This document shows, piece by piece, positions 23,915 through 35,220 of a DNA stretch of 64,000 nucleotides; position 1 is the stretch's first letter; each line of letters begins with the position of its first letter. The position numbers and the translations under genes were made by a program. The notes under the pieces are model-generated. The model was not told where the DNA came from. It was given only the letters and a program-made list of their open reading frames with translations, and searched no databases. This DNA is from Ryuthela nishihirai (lineage: Eukaryota; Arthropoda; Arachnida; Araneae; Heptathelidae), in assembly GCA_038380435.1 (NCBI GenBank), contig JAWZYU010000019.1, positions 27,429,801 through 27,493,800 on the forward strand. The letters are read 5' to 3'.

Positions 23915-25215
23915 TAATGAGAATGTTCAAAAAAGTTCTTGACATGTGCCTGTAGATTGTTGCTCTTTCCTTTGAAGTTAATGAGCTATGACTTGTTTAA
24001 ATGCTTGTCTAAACTTGTCATTGTATGATAAAAACAAAGATCATATCATCAGTTCTCTCTTTGCTGGCAGCACATAAAGTTCAGTCTGTGAAATCTGTGT
24101 ATTGTTGCTTATGGAGCCTACTAAAGAAAGGGAAAAATTTTACATTTCACAAGGATGCAGCTTGGGGGCAACACATACAAAAAAAATTCATGCTGACTTA
24201 TCACAAGTATAGGAAATCATGCCTGTTCATTTGGCACTGTTACACGATGGATTTGCAAATTCAGAGAAGGATGGCAAAGCTTTTACAACCTTCCTCATGC
24301 AGGAAGACTGAAGGAAGCCATGAATGAGAGAACCATCACTGCTGTTTGTGAACTCATTAAGGAAAACCCACACATCACCGTTCAGGTAACAAATTTGGAT
24401 GTCAGTGGATTGATTGGCAGTGTGAAAGCAATTATTCATCAACATTTAAAGTTCCAAAAGAACTGTGACAAATCTGCATGAAACCCCACAAACTGATAGA
24501 ACAGCAAAAAAAGGCTAAACTCATGCAAGAAGATGCTGACAATGTTCGAACTTCGTGGCCCCAAACAGTTAAGGAGTTGTTACATGTGATGAGACATGGT
24601 TTTATTTTTATACAACTCCCAGAATTGATTGACAACTATGTTAAGTTGTGGAAGATAACAGTATCCCCCAAATTCTGTGACCAGACTTCCATTCAAGGAA
24701 GAGGATGTTCACATTTTTTTTCAATTCCCAAGGAGTGGTAGTCATGGACATCTTTTACCTGAAAAAATGATTATAAATGGCCAATACTGTCCAAACATTG
24801 TTTTGATGAAATAGGTTTAGAGATGAGAGAGCAGCATCAAGCAAGAGGCCTGTCGAGGGTTCTCGTCTTCATTACAATATGAATAACATAATATAATCAA
24901 CATGATAATAAATATTGTCATGAAGAAGCAAAACCTGACAAGTTATGGCCTTTATGGTTGTTTACAAAAATTAAAAGGAACTTGCTGGGAAGCCTTTTTC
25001 AAGGGTGCAAGACCTTGTAAAATGCTTTCATTCAGAGTTGCAGAGTATTTCCCAACAGGAGTACTACCAAGCATTCCAGAATTGACATAGACATCTGCAA
25101 CTTTGCAGATGCTGGAGTGGAATACTTTGAAGGACAGTAAAAGTTTTGTTGAGGTAATTGCAATGGTTTTTGCTCTGCAGATGCATGTGAATGACTCCAA
25201 TATAATCAATATTTT
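23915..25215 (+). pseudogene. mariner transposase remnant, copy 1
   Basis: Fragments in order: AAWGQHIQKKF-type N-terminal helix region; then TITAVCELIKENPHITVQ (about 24330) and HQHLKFQKNCDKSA..KPHKLIEQQKKAKL (24435-24520), which match the linker of SETMAR-type mariner transposases. Later GLSRVL, KLWPLW and the C-terminal ARPCKMLSFRVAEYFP-like segment (25005-25060). Multiple stops and frameshifts. An insertion of about 50 bp near 24870-24925 is absent from copy 2. Ends share GTTCTTGACATG with copy 2. Confidence 0.8.
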
Positions 25216-25292
25216 AATGACTCCTATATCATCATGACATATATATATATACTTATTATCATCTTATACGGAACCTGATGAAGGCACTAGAT

Positions 25293-25472
25293 CAGTGGTT
25301 CTCAACCCTTTATGCTTCACGTACTCCCTAGAAATGTGTACATAACTGGTGTACCCCTTATATAGATAGATAAAACTATAGTTATAGTATAATAATGCCA
25401 ACTAAGCGACTTTTGAGCTCTCAAGGTGTACTCCAAAAAATTTTACCGCATACTCCACATTGAGAACCCCTG
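25293..25472. mobile_element. hAT MITE with exact 8 bp TSD
   Basis: 180 bp flanked by CACTAGAT (25285-25292 and 25473-25480). Ends CAGTGGTTCTCAACCC and, reversed, CAGGGGTTCTCAATG. The right half shares GGTAAAATTTTTTGG and GAGAGCTCAAAAGTC with the element at 53739. Confidence 0.9.
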
Positions 25473-25480
25473 CACTAGAT

Positions 25481-27169
25481 GGATGCAGTTGCAAAATGCA
25501 TTGCTGGAGGAATTATATTGGTGTTTGAGGGGGTTTTAAGAGTTTTAAAGGGTTTTTAAGCATTTTTAAAACTTTCAGTTTTGCAGTTGATTTGTATTAG
25601 TTTTAATTCTTGAGGGTGTGCTTGATACTGTCAACTTGTTCATTATGTAAAACTGTCAAAGATCAGAACAGCATGAAAAACAAATTACCAGCAGAAGTCA
25701 GTGCTTGTTAACAACAAAACCGATGACTTCAACATTTCTTTAATTAAACCAGGACTGGTAACCACTGCTATGATGATGCACACCACCAATGTCAACACAA
25801 CAGTGAATATGCTAGACCTGCGAAAAAAGAACATACAACCCTCATAATCAGCTGTCGTCTGAACTAGCAAGGTATTTAAGCTCAATGGACTGGTAATTAT
25901 TACTTTCTTACTCTTCACAGCCTTTACTAGGAAAAGACACATGTACAAGATAGTTGAGTAATAGTACAGGTAATGGGCATACTGCTCATGTAGCAATTTA
26001 CGCTTTATTTCTCTACACGAGTAACTTCAGCTCTCCTCAAGAGTTTCAATGTTTAAATGTAAATACACCTAATATATATATATTAAATTTTCATAACCTA
26101 CAGCTGTGAGTCTATTTAACTTTAAATCTTAAGACTCTCATTCAATAATCAGAAGTTGCATAAAGCATTATCATGAGAACTAAAAGTAAGGACATGATGT
26201 CAACTTGGGTGAGACAAGTCGGCCAAAATGCTCAGAAAGTGAGTACTTTATGATCCCTTGACATGAGAGCAAGTGACTTTGCAACAAGTTAACATGCTGC
26301 ACAACTGTGGTATAATGAGTAAAAAGGATAGGATAACTCAACTGAGGGCTAAGTATCCAACATAAGGGTGTCATGAAGAATGAAATACTTTAAAATACAA
26401 CAGGAATGAATGGTAAGACAGTGAAGTTCTGTTGTAGCTGTGGATATATAATGTGCATTGAGAAGCTAATAATAAAGCAATTTAAAAATAAAGGCAATTT
26501 AAATGTAAACTAAATGAATTTTTATTTTTACGCAACTTTTGAGTATTGAATGAGAGAGTCTTAAGTTTTTTAATAGAGATAGGTACAGCTTACTAGTGTA
26601 TATAATATATAACTTGAAATACTTTATAAAATATATGTAAGAGAATTTTCAAATGGCAATTTTTATTTTTTAAAACCAATTTTTTTTTTGTTGCACTAAA
26701 ATAGACAGACGTCTTGGGCCTCTCATTTTGGTTTCTGTCCCTGAAGAGTTAATACATTTATTTTTGCTAGAAATTTTATTGATAAAATTCAGAATTAAAT
26801 ATTGTTTAAGTTGACGTGTAATATAACCTATTTCTGCTCATTAGTTCTTTGGCAAAAAGTTCTACATTCAAATTTTCTTCGGCTGAGCACAGTGTAAAAA
26901 CATGGAGCCTATGGATTCTTTTATTTTTCAAGCTGGGTACAGGTAGAGTTAAACACTGAAGAAAGGTTGATTAAAGATGCTCTCAAATAATTATTTCCAA
27001 ACTTATCAAAAGGTTTATAGACTTAATTCCCAGAAATTTAGCAAACAAAATTTAATATAAAAGACTAAAATATTAATGTGAAATAGTGCATTTATTCTAA
27101 TTAAAATGTATCAAAAATAATGAGGCTACAAGCAAGGTTTTGAACAACAACAACAACAACAAAAAATAT
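25481..27169. other. No recognisable feature (GULO intron)
   Basis: A 103-codon minus-strand open frame (25685-25996) contains hydrophobic stretches, but it has no domain I can name and lacks convincing splice context. Confidence 0.4.
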
Positions 27170-27400
27170 ATATATAAAAAAATAAATAAATATCCCCTCA
27201 AGCAGCTGCTTGCTACAGAGGTCTGCCAGAGGCCTGCCAGTTTAATCCACCATAATAGGTCTGTGAAGATCTGTGGTGGCCATCATAATAAGTCTGTGGT
27301 GGGACTTCAACAGAAAAACGACACGAACATCCATGCCTTATCCAGGGATCGAACCCAGGTCCCTTTAATCAAGTGCACTAACCACTCGGCCATGGGCTGG
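27170..27400 (-). repeat. SINE-B copy, full length with extra internal block
   Basis: Best tRNA head of the family: GGCCGAGTGGTTAGTGCACT..GGGTTCGATCCCTGG on minus. The body carries an extra partial duplication around 27258-27300 (CATAATAGGTCTGTG repeated as CATAATAAGTCTGTG). Tail next to an AAC/AT-rich microsatellite at 27140-27192. Confidence 0.88.
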
Positions 27401-27598
27401 CTAAAATTAGTGCTTTGAAAATTGGAGCAATTGTGCTTTGTTGAGCCAAGCATATTTCTAGGTGATGATAAAAAAATTTTAGGTCTGAGAATATGAAATT
27501 TTTCAAAATTTTCTCTTCTTTTAATTGATCACATTTTAAGGGGGTATCTTTTTTTATTTGAAAAGTTTTAAGCATGATAATTGAATTATGATACTTAC

Positions 27599-27748
27599 TT
27601 TGGTATGGCCCATTCATTCACATATTGTTTAAACAGACATTCAAAATTGAACACTTTGTAACTATCATCTATTTGCTTCTTGGATCTGGAGAAGAGCAGC
27701 AGGTAGAAATATTTATTGATGACTGGCACAATATTTGGGTAAAAAGTG
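27599..27748 (-). CDS. GULO: GULO exon F, ALO domain
   Basis: 150 bp: one base completing serine, 49 codons, then AA of a split lysine codon. The acceptor is TATTTTTCAG and the donor GTAAGT. It encodes YPNIVPVINKYFYLLLF and later FNFECLFKQYVNEWAIP, parallel to vertebrate LPRLVGWINRFFFWLLF and YECRFKQ-x-V-x-WAIP. Alignment to family members is unambiguous. Confidence 0.95.
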
Positions 27749-28050
27749 CTGAAAAATAATTGTATAGAGAATAAATGGTTTGCATTATGTTCTTTGAAAA
27801 GCAATAATTATGACAGTATCTTATACAAATTAGTAATTTTATACAAAATATTCAGGCTATGTAAAAGTTGTGTATGGTATATAAAACTCTTTTTAGGAAA
27901 ATAATTACTGATTTAATCAATTATATAGATTCCACTGTTTTACTATGACCTTTTCCTATCTTCATAAGAGTGTAGGTTTCCACAATAACCTTCTTAGCAA
28001 ATTTAATATTTGTACCCACCTCTCTGACTTAGCATTTTTCATTTTTTAAT
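27749..28050. other. Intron sequence, nothing recognised
   Basis: AT-rich with no repeat family seen. Confidence 0.45.
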
Positions 28051-29057
28051 ATAAAGTGAGGGGCATTAAAAAAGTTCTTGACATGAATCTGCAGAACAAA
28101 AACCACTTCACTTACCTCAAGAAAACTTTTACTGTCTTTCAAAGTACTTCTCTCCAGCATCTATGCAAAGTTGCAGATGTTTATGTCAATTCTGGATTGC
28201 TTGGTAAGTCCTGTTGGGGAATATTCTGCAACTCTGAATGAAAGCATTTTACAAGGTCTTGCACCCTTGAAAAAGGCTTCCCAGAAAGTTCCTTTTTATT
28301 TTTTGGAAACAACTGAAAATCACATTGTGCAAGATCAGGTGAATATGGGATGGGATAGCTGTTTAATATTTTCCTGCTACAGATAGGCCATAACTTGCCA
28401 AGTTTTATGAGCAATGTATTGTCATGAAGAAGGAAAACTCTTGACAGGCCTCTTACTTGATGCTGCTCTCTCATCTCCATAACCATTTTCAGCAAAACAA
28501 TGTTGGCACAATATTGGCCATTTATAATCATTTTTTCAGGTAAAATATGTCCATGTCTACAACTACTTGGAAATTGGAAAAAAAAAAATGTGAACATCCT
28601 CTTCCTTCAGCAAAAGTTTTATCACAGAATTTGGGGACACTGTTATCTGTAAATGGTACATAGTTAGTCACTGGAAGGAGAGCTATGCACCAATCCCCTG
28701 TGATGATGCATAGAACCAGCCAGGCCTAACACCTAATGTCCGACCCTGCCTTCTCGTGGAACAGCCCTTAGTATTTTTCGAAAGAGATACTCTCTTGTGG
28801 AAGTGAATGGAAGAGGAGGGCTGCCAGATAAGTGTGTCCTACTGATCTGGACAACTATGCCTAATTTTCTTTTTTTTTTTTACCTTGCTGAGGAGTGGTC
28901 AACCACAAAGGGTCCTGGTGCTGACCATATAAATCTACTGGAATGAAATAAGGCAATGAGCTTGATTATGGATCCTGAATTTGCTGTACTGTTGGGCTTT
29001 GGTGGAGGGAAAATCTTCCACTGTGCTTTCTGTTTGTTTGTGGGTTGATAGCCCCAA

Positions 29058-30407
29058 GTGAATAGATTCGCAGGATATGTTTATCAGCTGGTGGATAATC
29101 CTGAGCAGAGGTCATCGCAGGCACCTGAACTCTTTGCTTCTACTGGCATCGTCAAATTCTACATTGGAGGAAATCTTCTAGTGCAGATGGCTTCAGTCTT
29201 TAGTGGTGGGGGAACAGGTCTTTGCACCATGTCTGTGATTAGGGGGCTGTTTGATATTGCCCGCACTCCTTCTCTCAATAAACATAGTTTTTTCTAAACA
29301 TCCCAACTAACCATTTCTCTCCATAGGTAGTTGGAATGTGAGGACTCTTCATCTAAAGGTCAGATTTTTAAAAATAATCTTAAATTTCTCTTTTCAGGGA
29401 GGGAAGATAATAAGCATCACCAAGGCATGGGTCTGCTTCTCAGCAGTGAAGCTAGTGATGCTCTTCTAGGATATGAGTGCATTAATGAAAGGTTTCTTAC
29501 AGCAAAATTTCAGACAAGCATTAAAGACTTGAATGTTATCTGCTGTTATGATCCCATTGAGGATGCCGATGAGGATGAGAAGGATAGGTTTTATGGACAA
29601 CTTCAAGATATTTTAAATTCTGTCAAGAAAGGAGATATTACCCTTGTTCTAGGTGACTTCAATGCCAAAGTTGGTACTGACTCTGACCTTTGGGAAGGGG
29701 TGATAGGCCCTTTTGGTATTGGTAACTGCAATGGGCAATGTCTCCTACAGGTAAGCAAACTCAGTGGTTTCAGAAAAGACATAAGGAGGAGATATAAGAT
29801 ATATGAGATAAGGGGGTGCTGAAATATAATAAGATAAAGAGATGCCGAAATATAATAAGATAAAGAGATGCTGAAATATAAGATTATAAGATAAAGGGGA
29901 GCTGAAATTGGATCTAACCACTACCTTGCTAAAAGTGTCTTGCAACTTAAACTTAAAAAATGTTGTGCTAAGGTAAAAAAATTAACCTTTAATACTGAAG
30001 CTCTGAAAGACCCAGTTATAGCTAAAGCTTACTATGATAGATTACTTAGTCATTATGACAGTCATGGTTTGCTTATTATTGAAGTTGAGGAAGAATGGGA
30101 CCATTTTAAACAGGCTTTTTTGGAAACTAACAGTACTCATTTAGAAAAAAAGCAGCAGAGGAGACAGAATTATTTGAGTGATAAGGCACTTGAGATTATT
30201 TCAGAAAGAAAGAACTGCAGGAATGTCCTTAATCAATACCCTACTAGTCCTAATAGAAAGCATTACAGAGAGCTTAATAAATGTGTAAAGGATCAGTTAG
30301 CTGCTGATAAGAATTTTTGGCTTGATGGCTTGGCTGACAAAGAAAAGGAAGCAGTTAGACAGCACAACAGCAGAGAGCTGTACCAGTTAGTTATTGTTTT
30401 GTGTAGT
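29058..30407 (+). pseudogene. LINE endonuclease region
   Basis: 29331-29822 encodes HQGMGLLLSSEASDALLGY, then LNVICCYDPIEDADEDEKD and VLGDFNAKVGTDSDLWEGVI. LGDFN is the catalytic signature of AP-endonuclease domains of non-LTR elements and of CFDP2-like proteins. The WNMRTL start and LDILGLQ-x-TRW motif seen in copy 2 are missing here because of a deletion near 29340. At 29817-29900 three 26 bp tandem units replace coding sequence, after which the frame resumes at 29940 (KCCAKVKKLTFNTEALKDP..). Confidence 0.8.
29817..29900. repeat. 26 bp minisatellite inside the LINE
   Basis: Units start at 29817, 29843 and 29869 (TGCTGAAATATAATAAGATA plus AAGAGA); the third is partial. It lies where LINE copy 2 has about 200 bp of ordinary coding sequence, so it grew at a deletion. 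Confidence 0.85.
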
Positions 30408-30798
30408 TGTTTTTTTTGGGTTGTTTTACCTCTGAGCGGCACTTTTTTGCACACCATGGGCTAAATGGCCAGGTCACATGGACCCCGAAGGCTCACAAAA
30501 GGTTGGGGGAGGGGACCCACTGGAACAGCTGTTGGGAGACAGATGGTAGCCTCCCGTCAAGGCCATCCAGCGTGTTCTTTAACGTGCACAGGGTATGGCT
30601 CTCCCGCACACGGCGCCACGGCTTAACGTCCCATCCAACAGACGGCGGCCTTTCCAAGCCCATCGGTGTCCCCTACTGACCGTGGGCAGGGCGGGGAATT
30701 TTGCGGAGATAAATCTCGACGCTGACCAAGCTGGGACTCGAACCTGGGAACTACAGATTACGAGCCTGGCGCGCTACCGACTGAGCCACCCCCGCCCC
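30408..30798 (-). repeat. SINE-A copy inserted in the LINE, young
   Basis: 391 bp between perfect GTTTTGTGTAGT duplications (30396-30407 and 30799-30810). Head GGGGCGGGGGTGGCTCAGTC is intact, with B box GGTTCGAGTCCC. It ends the LINE open frame that runs in from 29940. Confidence 0.95.
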
Positions 30799-30839
30799 GT
30801 TTTGTGTAGTAGAAAACGGACAGGTGTACAGGGATTGTA

Positions 30840-32400
30840 GGATAAACAAGGTAGGAGGTGAGGATTCTGTCATGGCTAGGTGGGTTGAGCATTTCAGTGT
30901 TGTTCTAAATAATGTGGTTAGTTCTACTCCCATTATTTGTAATGATGATAGATGCATTACTGACTTTAATGCCAATCTGAAACTAAGTCTGAAGTTATTT
31001 TGGCTATTTCTAACTTCATAAATTCCCAGGGGTAGATGAAATTACTATGGAAATGCTTCAGTTACCACTTGGATGACTGCAATTTTGAATATCTTTTATG
31101 ATAAAGGCATGGTTCCTAAGGATTTTACCAGAGCTATTATTATTCCTGTTTTCAGAAAAGATGATTGCAGTTCTTGTGATAACTATAGGGGTATCAGCCT
31201 ACTCTCTGTTCCAGGTAAAGTTCTTTGCATGATTGTGCTTAATAGAATTAAGAATCTGGTTGACAGGCAATTGTGGGATGAGCAATGAAGATTCAGAAGT
31301 GGTAGGAGATGTGTGGATCAGATATTTTAACTTAGGCAGATTCTTGAGAAATGTTTAGAGTTTCAGAAAACATTGGTCGCTAGCTTTGTTGATTTCAAAA
31401 ACGCTTTTGACTGTTGATTGACATAATTTGTGGTTGATTGTTAGATCATATGGAATACCTGATAAGTTAGTTAGTGTAATGAAAGCTCTCTATAATAACA
31501 CTGAGTTGTGTGTGAGAGTTGGTACATCTTACAGCGATTGGTTTAGCATTACTAGTGGAGTTACACAAGGGTGCATTTTGTCTCCTTTTCTCTTTAGTTT
31601 GGTTATTGACTATGTTATGCGAAATTCTTTGCAAGGGAAAGATTTTGGCCTTAAATGGTCTAGAAATTTCTGATTTAGTTTATGCAGATGATTTGGCCTT
31701 GTTGGCTAATGATGTTGATGAGATGAACTCTTTCATTCGAGCTGTTGATGAGACTGGTAGTGAGTAATGAAAACTGGTCAGGTAGGCTGTGATTCAGTTA
31801 ATCTGAATGGTTGCAATTTTGAGCAGGTGTCACAGTTTAATTATCTTCGGAGCTATGTAACAATACTGGTGATGTGTGGCATGAGATTAACAGACGAATA
31901 GGAATTGTTGCCAGGACCTTTAAGAATCTATGGAGAGTGTGGAGAAACAGGCATATACACCTAAAGACTAAAATTAGACTGTATAATAGTTTGGTTCTTT
32001 CTAGGGTTGGTTATGGTAGTGAAGCTTGGATACTTTGCAAACAAGATAACAAGAAACTAGATGCTCACGCAGTATCTTGGGCATTAGGTGGTTCAACTTT
32101 GTAAGCAACGATGAGGTTAGGCAAAGGAGTCTGCAACCTCCTTTAAGCAGCATATTGTGCAGAGAGAGATTCTGTTGGTTTGGCCACATTGCCCATATAG
32201 ATAATTATAGATTGGTGAATAGGGTTATGAACAGTGTGCCTAAAGGCCTCAGAAAGAGGGGGAGACCTAGGATGCGGTGGACAGACAATGTCAAACAGGA
32301 CCTAGTTAGAATTGGTGTGCAGTGGCCAGATGCAACTGATGTAGCTCAGGACAGATATGCTTGGAGAACTAAATTGCACGGTCTGGTTGGACCTCTGTAG
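30840..32400 (+). pseudogene. LINE reverse transcriptase region, broken
   Basis: Order of RT landmarks: FYDKGMVPKDFTRAIIIPVF (31090), NYRGISLLSVPGKVL (31180), FVDFKNAFD (31387), YGIPDKLVSVMKALYNNTEL (31447), SGVTQGCILSPFLFSLVIDY (31555), then LVYADDLALLAND (31675), the YADD catalytic box. Next come IRLYNSLVLSRVGYGSEAW (31970) and the terminal RKRGRPRMRWTDNVKQDL (32255). Several stops and frame changes separate them, so the copy is dead. Confidence 0.87.
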
Positions 32401-32406
32401 CCCTTG

Positions 32407-32456
32407 CATGGTGTGCAAAAAAGTGCCGCTCAGAGGTAAAACAACCCAACACAACC
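32407..32456 (+). repeat. SINE-A, strongly 5'-truncated, with TSD
   Basis: Only the last 50 bp of the family, between perfect GTAGCCCTTG duplications (32397-32406 and 32457-32466), near the 3' end of the LINE. Shows that SINE-A copies are made by target-primed reverse transcription and can abort. Confidence 0.9.
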
Positions 32457-32641
32457 GTAGCCCTTGGCTGCTTGAGGATGATGATGATGATGATGATGAT
32501 ATCTTCCGCAACCTAAACATCGTTGTCAGTCAAATTCTGGGAGTTGCATAGTAATAAAACTATGTCACATCACCTGTAACAATGCCTTAACTGTTTGGGA
32601 CCACTGGATTCAAACATTGTCAGTATCTCCTTGCACAAGTA

Positions 32642-33030
32642 GAAGGAGGGATGGCTCAGTCAGTAATGCACCAGGCTCATAATCTGCAGTTCCCAGGTTC
32701 AAGTTCCAGCTGGGTCAGCATTGAGATTTATCTCTGAAAAACTCCCTGCCCTGCTCACAGTCAGTAGGGGACATCGATGGGCTTGGAATGGTCACCATCC
32801 ATCCGATGGGGCATTAAGCCGTGCCCCTGTGTGTGAGAGAGCCATGCCCTGTGCACATTAAAGAATACGCTGGATGGCACTTGATGGGAGAACTATCATC
32901 TGTCTCCTAACAGCTGTCCTGTGGGTCCCCTCCCCCATCATTCTCTAAGCCTTCTGGGTCCTTGTGACCTGGCCATTTAGCTCATTGTGTGCAAAAAAAT
33001 GCCGCTCAGAGTTAAAATAACCCAACCCTT
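32642..33030 (+). repeat. SINE-A copy inside mariner copy 2
   Basis: Full length, flanked by CCTTGCACAAGT / CCTTGCACGAGT. Anticodon arm CTCATAATCTGCAG is Met-like; B box GGTTCAAGTTCC is slightly mutated. Confidence 0.9.
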
Positions 33031-33289
33031 GCACGAGTTCACTCTAGCACTTTTTTGCTGTTCTATCAGTTTGTGGGGTTTCATGCCGATTTGTCACAGT
33101 TCTTTCAGAACTTTAAACATTGATGAATAATTCTTCCTCACTGTCAATCGATCCACTGACACCTAAACCTTTTCCTGAATGGTGCAGTGTGGGTTTTCCT
33201 TAATGAGTTCATGAGCAACAGCAATGGCTCTCTCATTCAAGGAATCTATTCAGTCTTCTTGCATGAGGGAGGTCTATATATATATATAG

Positions 33290-34620
33290 CTGTAAGCTTT
33301 GGCTTCCTCAAGCATTCGTCATGAGAAGCATAATGGGAAAGGCACAGGATTTAGAAGCATTTGATAGAGGGCAGATCGTAGGTACCCGATGGATGGGACA
33401 CTTGATCTCCGAAACTGTCAACGAACTTGGATTTTCTTATATGATAGTTTCAAGAGTGTTCTGGGAATATGAAAATTCCGGCAAAAAAAAAAAAGCACCC
33501 GGACAAACTGCAATGGACAATCAGCCTTGAATGTTCATGGGCTTCACCGTCTGACCCACATTGTATGGACCGATAGGGGCTAGACATTATCTGAAATCAC
33601 CTCCCATCTGAACACGGGTTCCAGCCAGGAAGTCAGTGCACAAACCGTGCAATGCTCACTTCATCATCATCTTGGCTTCGGGAGCCGCCGACCTACGAGA
33701 GTCCCACTTCTAATGACACGACATCAGGCTCAATGCCTTGCTTGGGCTAAGGAACGTTGAAATTGGACCATTGAAAATTGGCAATGGATAGCCTGGAGTG
33801 ATGAATCCCGATTTAACCTTCATCGTGCCAATGGAAAACTGAGGGTATGGTGCCAACACCATGAAGCCATGGATCCTGTATGTCAGGTCGGAATAGTACA
33901 AGCTGGTAGTGGCTTAGTGATGGCCTGGGGTGTCTTCCCGATTTAACCTTCATCATGCCAATGGAAAACTGAGGGTATGGTGCCAACCCCATGAAGCCAT
34001 GGATCCTGTATGTCAGGTCGGAATAGTACAAGCTGGTAGTGGCTTAGTGATGGCCTGGGGTGTCTTCAGTTGGATGTCTGTGGGACCTTTGGTACGTGTA
34101 CCGATGACTCTAAATGCATCTCAGTACATAGAACTCATGGCTGACCATTTACACCCATTTATGGCCATCATAAATCCCAATGAAGATGGTGTCTACCAGC
34201 AAGACAACTGTTCATCTCACAGGTCCCGGTTGGCTACTGCATACTGTTGGCTGTTGCAGGAGCATTCTGCTGACTTTGAAATAATGAAATGGCCACCTAG
34301 AAGCCCAGATTTAAATCCCATCGAAAATCATTTGGATACCATTGAGCAGGGTGTTTGGGCTGTGTCCCATCAGTGACGACCTTGAAAGAATTGTGGATAG
34401 CTCTGGAGGATGCATGAGTCAGGGTACCTGTGGAACATTTATGCAAGCTTGTGGAGTCCTTGCCTCATCATGTGGCAGCCGTTATTAGGGCCAGAGGGGG
34501 TCCAATATGTTACTAGGTTGCTATCCCTAATTCAATGGCACTTCAGTGTATCTATATGTGTATGTGTGTTCATGGTAAGAGCCCTAAGTGCAAAACGCTG
34601 TATAAGTCCCCTTTCCAATA
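33290..34620 (+). pseudogene. Tc1-like transposase, broken, with 130 bp tandem duplication
   Basis: 33321-33530 gives the N-terminal helix-turn-helix (EAFDRGQIVG..ETVNELGFS..VSRVFWEYEN). 33770-34376 gives the catalytic half: AWSDESRFNLHRANGKLRVW (first Asp), GSGLVMAWGVFSWMSVGPLV, GVYQQDNCSSHRSR (second Asp) and WPPRSPDLNPIEN (Glu), the DD34E arrangement. Stops occur between the halves. A 130 bp segment (33807-33936) is repeated at 33937-34066, which shifts the frame. Confidence 0.87.
33807..34066 (+). repeat. 130 bp tandem duplication within the Tc1 gene
   Basis: Two head-to-tail 130 bp units with only a few differences (for example CATCGTGCC/CATCATGCC and CAACACCATG/CAACCCCATG). 130 is not a multiple of three. 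The unit starts a few bases after the first catalytic Asp codon. Confidence 0.95.
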
Positions 34621-34651
34621 TTTGAAAATATTGTTTGACTGATGCCTAATA

Positions 34652-35207
34652 CACTAGCTTACATAAATTAAGGAAAAATCTTATGTTAAGAAAATGGGAT
34701 GTTAATGTCAAAGCTCTGTAACTACTAAGTTTTTTGTTTTGAAAAATGTGATTGCAGATAAAGATCTGAATCAAATAAATCAATATCTCGATTTTCAACA
34801 ATATTCATTCAGTATTTAATGAGTTATGGAAGTTTGAATATTTAACAACAGCAATGCCAGTCTTAAGAAATACAAAAACTGAAGAATAGTGAAAGAATTC
34901 TTTACACAAAGTTCTAAAATACAAACTTATTTTATTAAACAGTTTGATACAATACTTATTACTAAGTTTTAATTAACTTCTGAAGTCAATTTTTGTGGCT
35001 GGTATTGACTAAATATTCAAACTTCCATAACTCATTAAATACTGAACGAATACTGTTGAAAATCAAGATATTAATTTATTTGATCGAGATCTTTATATAC
35101 AATCACATTTTTCAAAACAAGAAAAACTTATTTTAGAAGTTACAGAGCTTTGACATTAGCTTCCCACTGACTTAACAAGGATTTTACTTAATTTATGGAA
35201 ACCAGTG
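34652..35207. mobile_element. Palindromic Tc1-type MITE, TA target
   Basis: 556 bp flanked by TA. Right end reversed reads CACTGGTTTCCATAAATTAA; the left end CACTAGCTTACATAAATTAA is a mutated partner. Long arms include GAGTTATGGAAGTTTGAATA and its complement. Same family as 62627-63744. Confidence 0.85.
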
Positions 35208-35220
35208 TAGTATGCTGTGA

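Larger units (their letters stand above)
28649..32500 (+). mobile_element. LINE copy 1, near complete non-LTR retrotransposon
   Basis: 3.85 kb including two SINE insertions, inserted into mariner copy 2 with a short target duplication (ATCT or TATCT). Starts GTAAATGGTACATAG and ends with a (GAT)n tail at 32477-32500. It encodes an apurinic-type endonuclease and a reverse transcriptase, both broken. LINE copy 2 on the opposite strand starts at the same base, which supports this 5' end. The endonuclease/RT order and GAT-type tail are compatible with an RTE-like or related clade, which I cannot assign by eye. Confidence 0.85.
28051..33262 (-). pseudogene. mariner transposase, copy 2, split by a LINE and a SINE
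   Basis: Three minus-strand pieces, 28051-28648, 32501-32641 and 33031-33262, align in order with mariner copy 1. The first (C-terminal) piece keeps the catalytic-region landmarks VFLLHDN and PYSPDLAQCDFQLFP, as in the D34D mariner motif, then GKPFS and the C-terminal LPSNPEL. The LINE interrupts between the ACTGTTATCT and ATCTTCCGCAAC halves. A SINE-A splits the last piece. The N-terminal third is missing beyond 33262, where a Tc1 remnant follows. Confidence 0.82.

Noticed and set aside
25271..25300. CTGATGAAGGCACTAGAT looked like a hammerhead core
   Set aside because: The GAAA box is not present at the expected spacing once the hAT MITE insertion is removed.
25685..25996. 103-codon minus-strand frame with hydrophobic stretches, between GULO exons F and G
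   Set aside because: Does not align to GULO; exons F and G join in phase without it.
27340..27400. Possible genuine tRNA gene with good A and B boxes
   Set aside because: It is the head of a SINE-B copy; no closed acceptor stem, no variable arm, and no T-run terminator after a mature 3' end.
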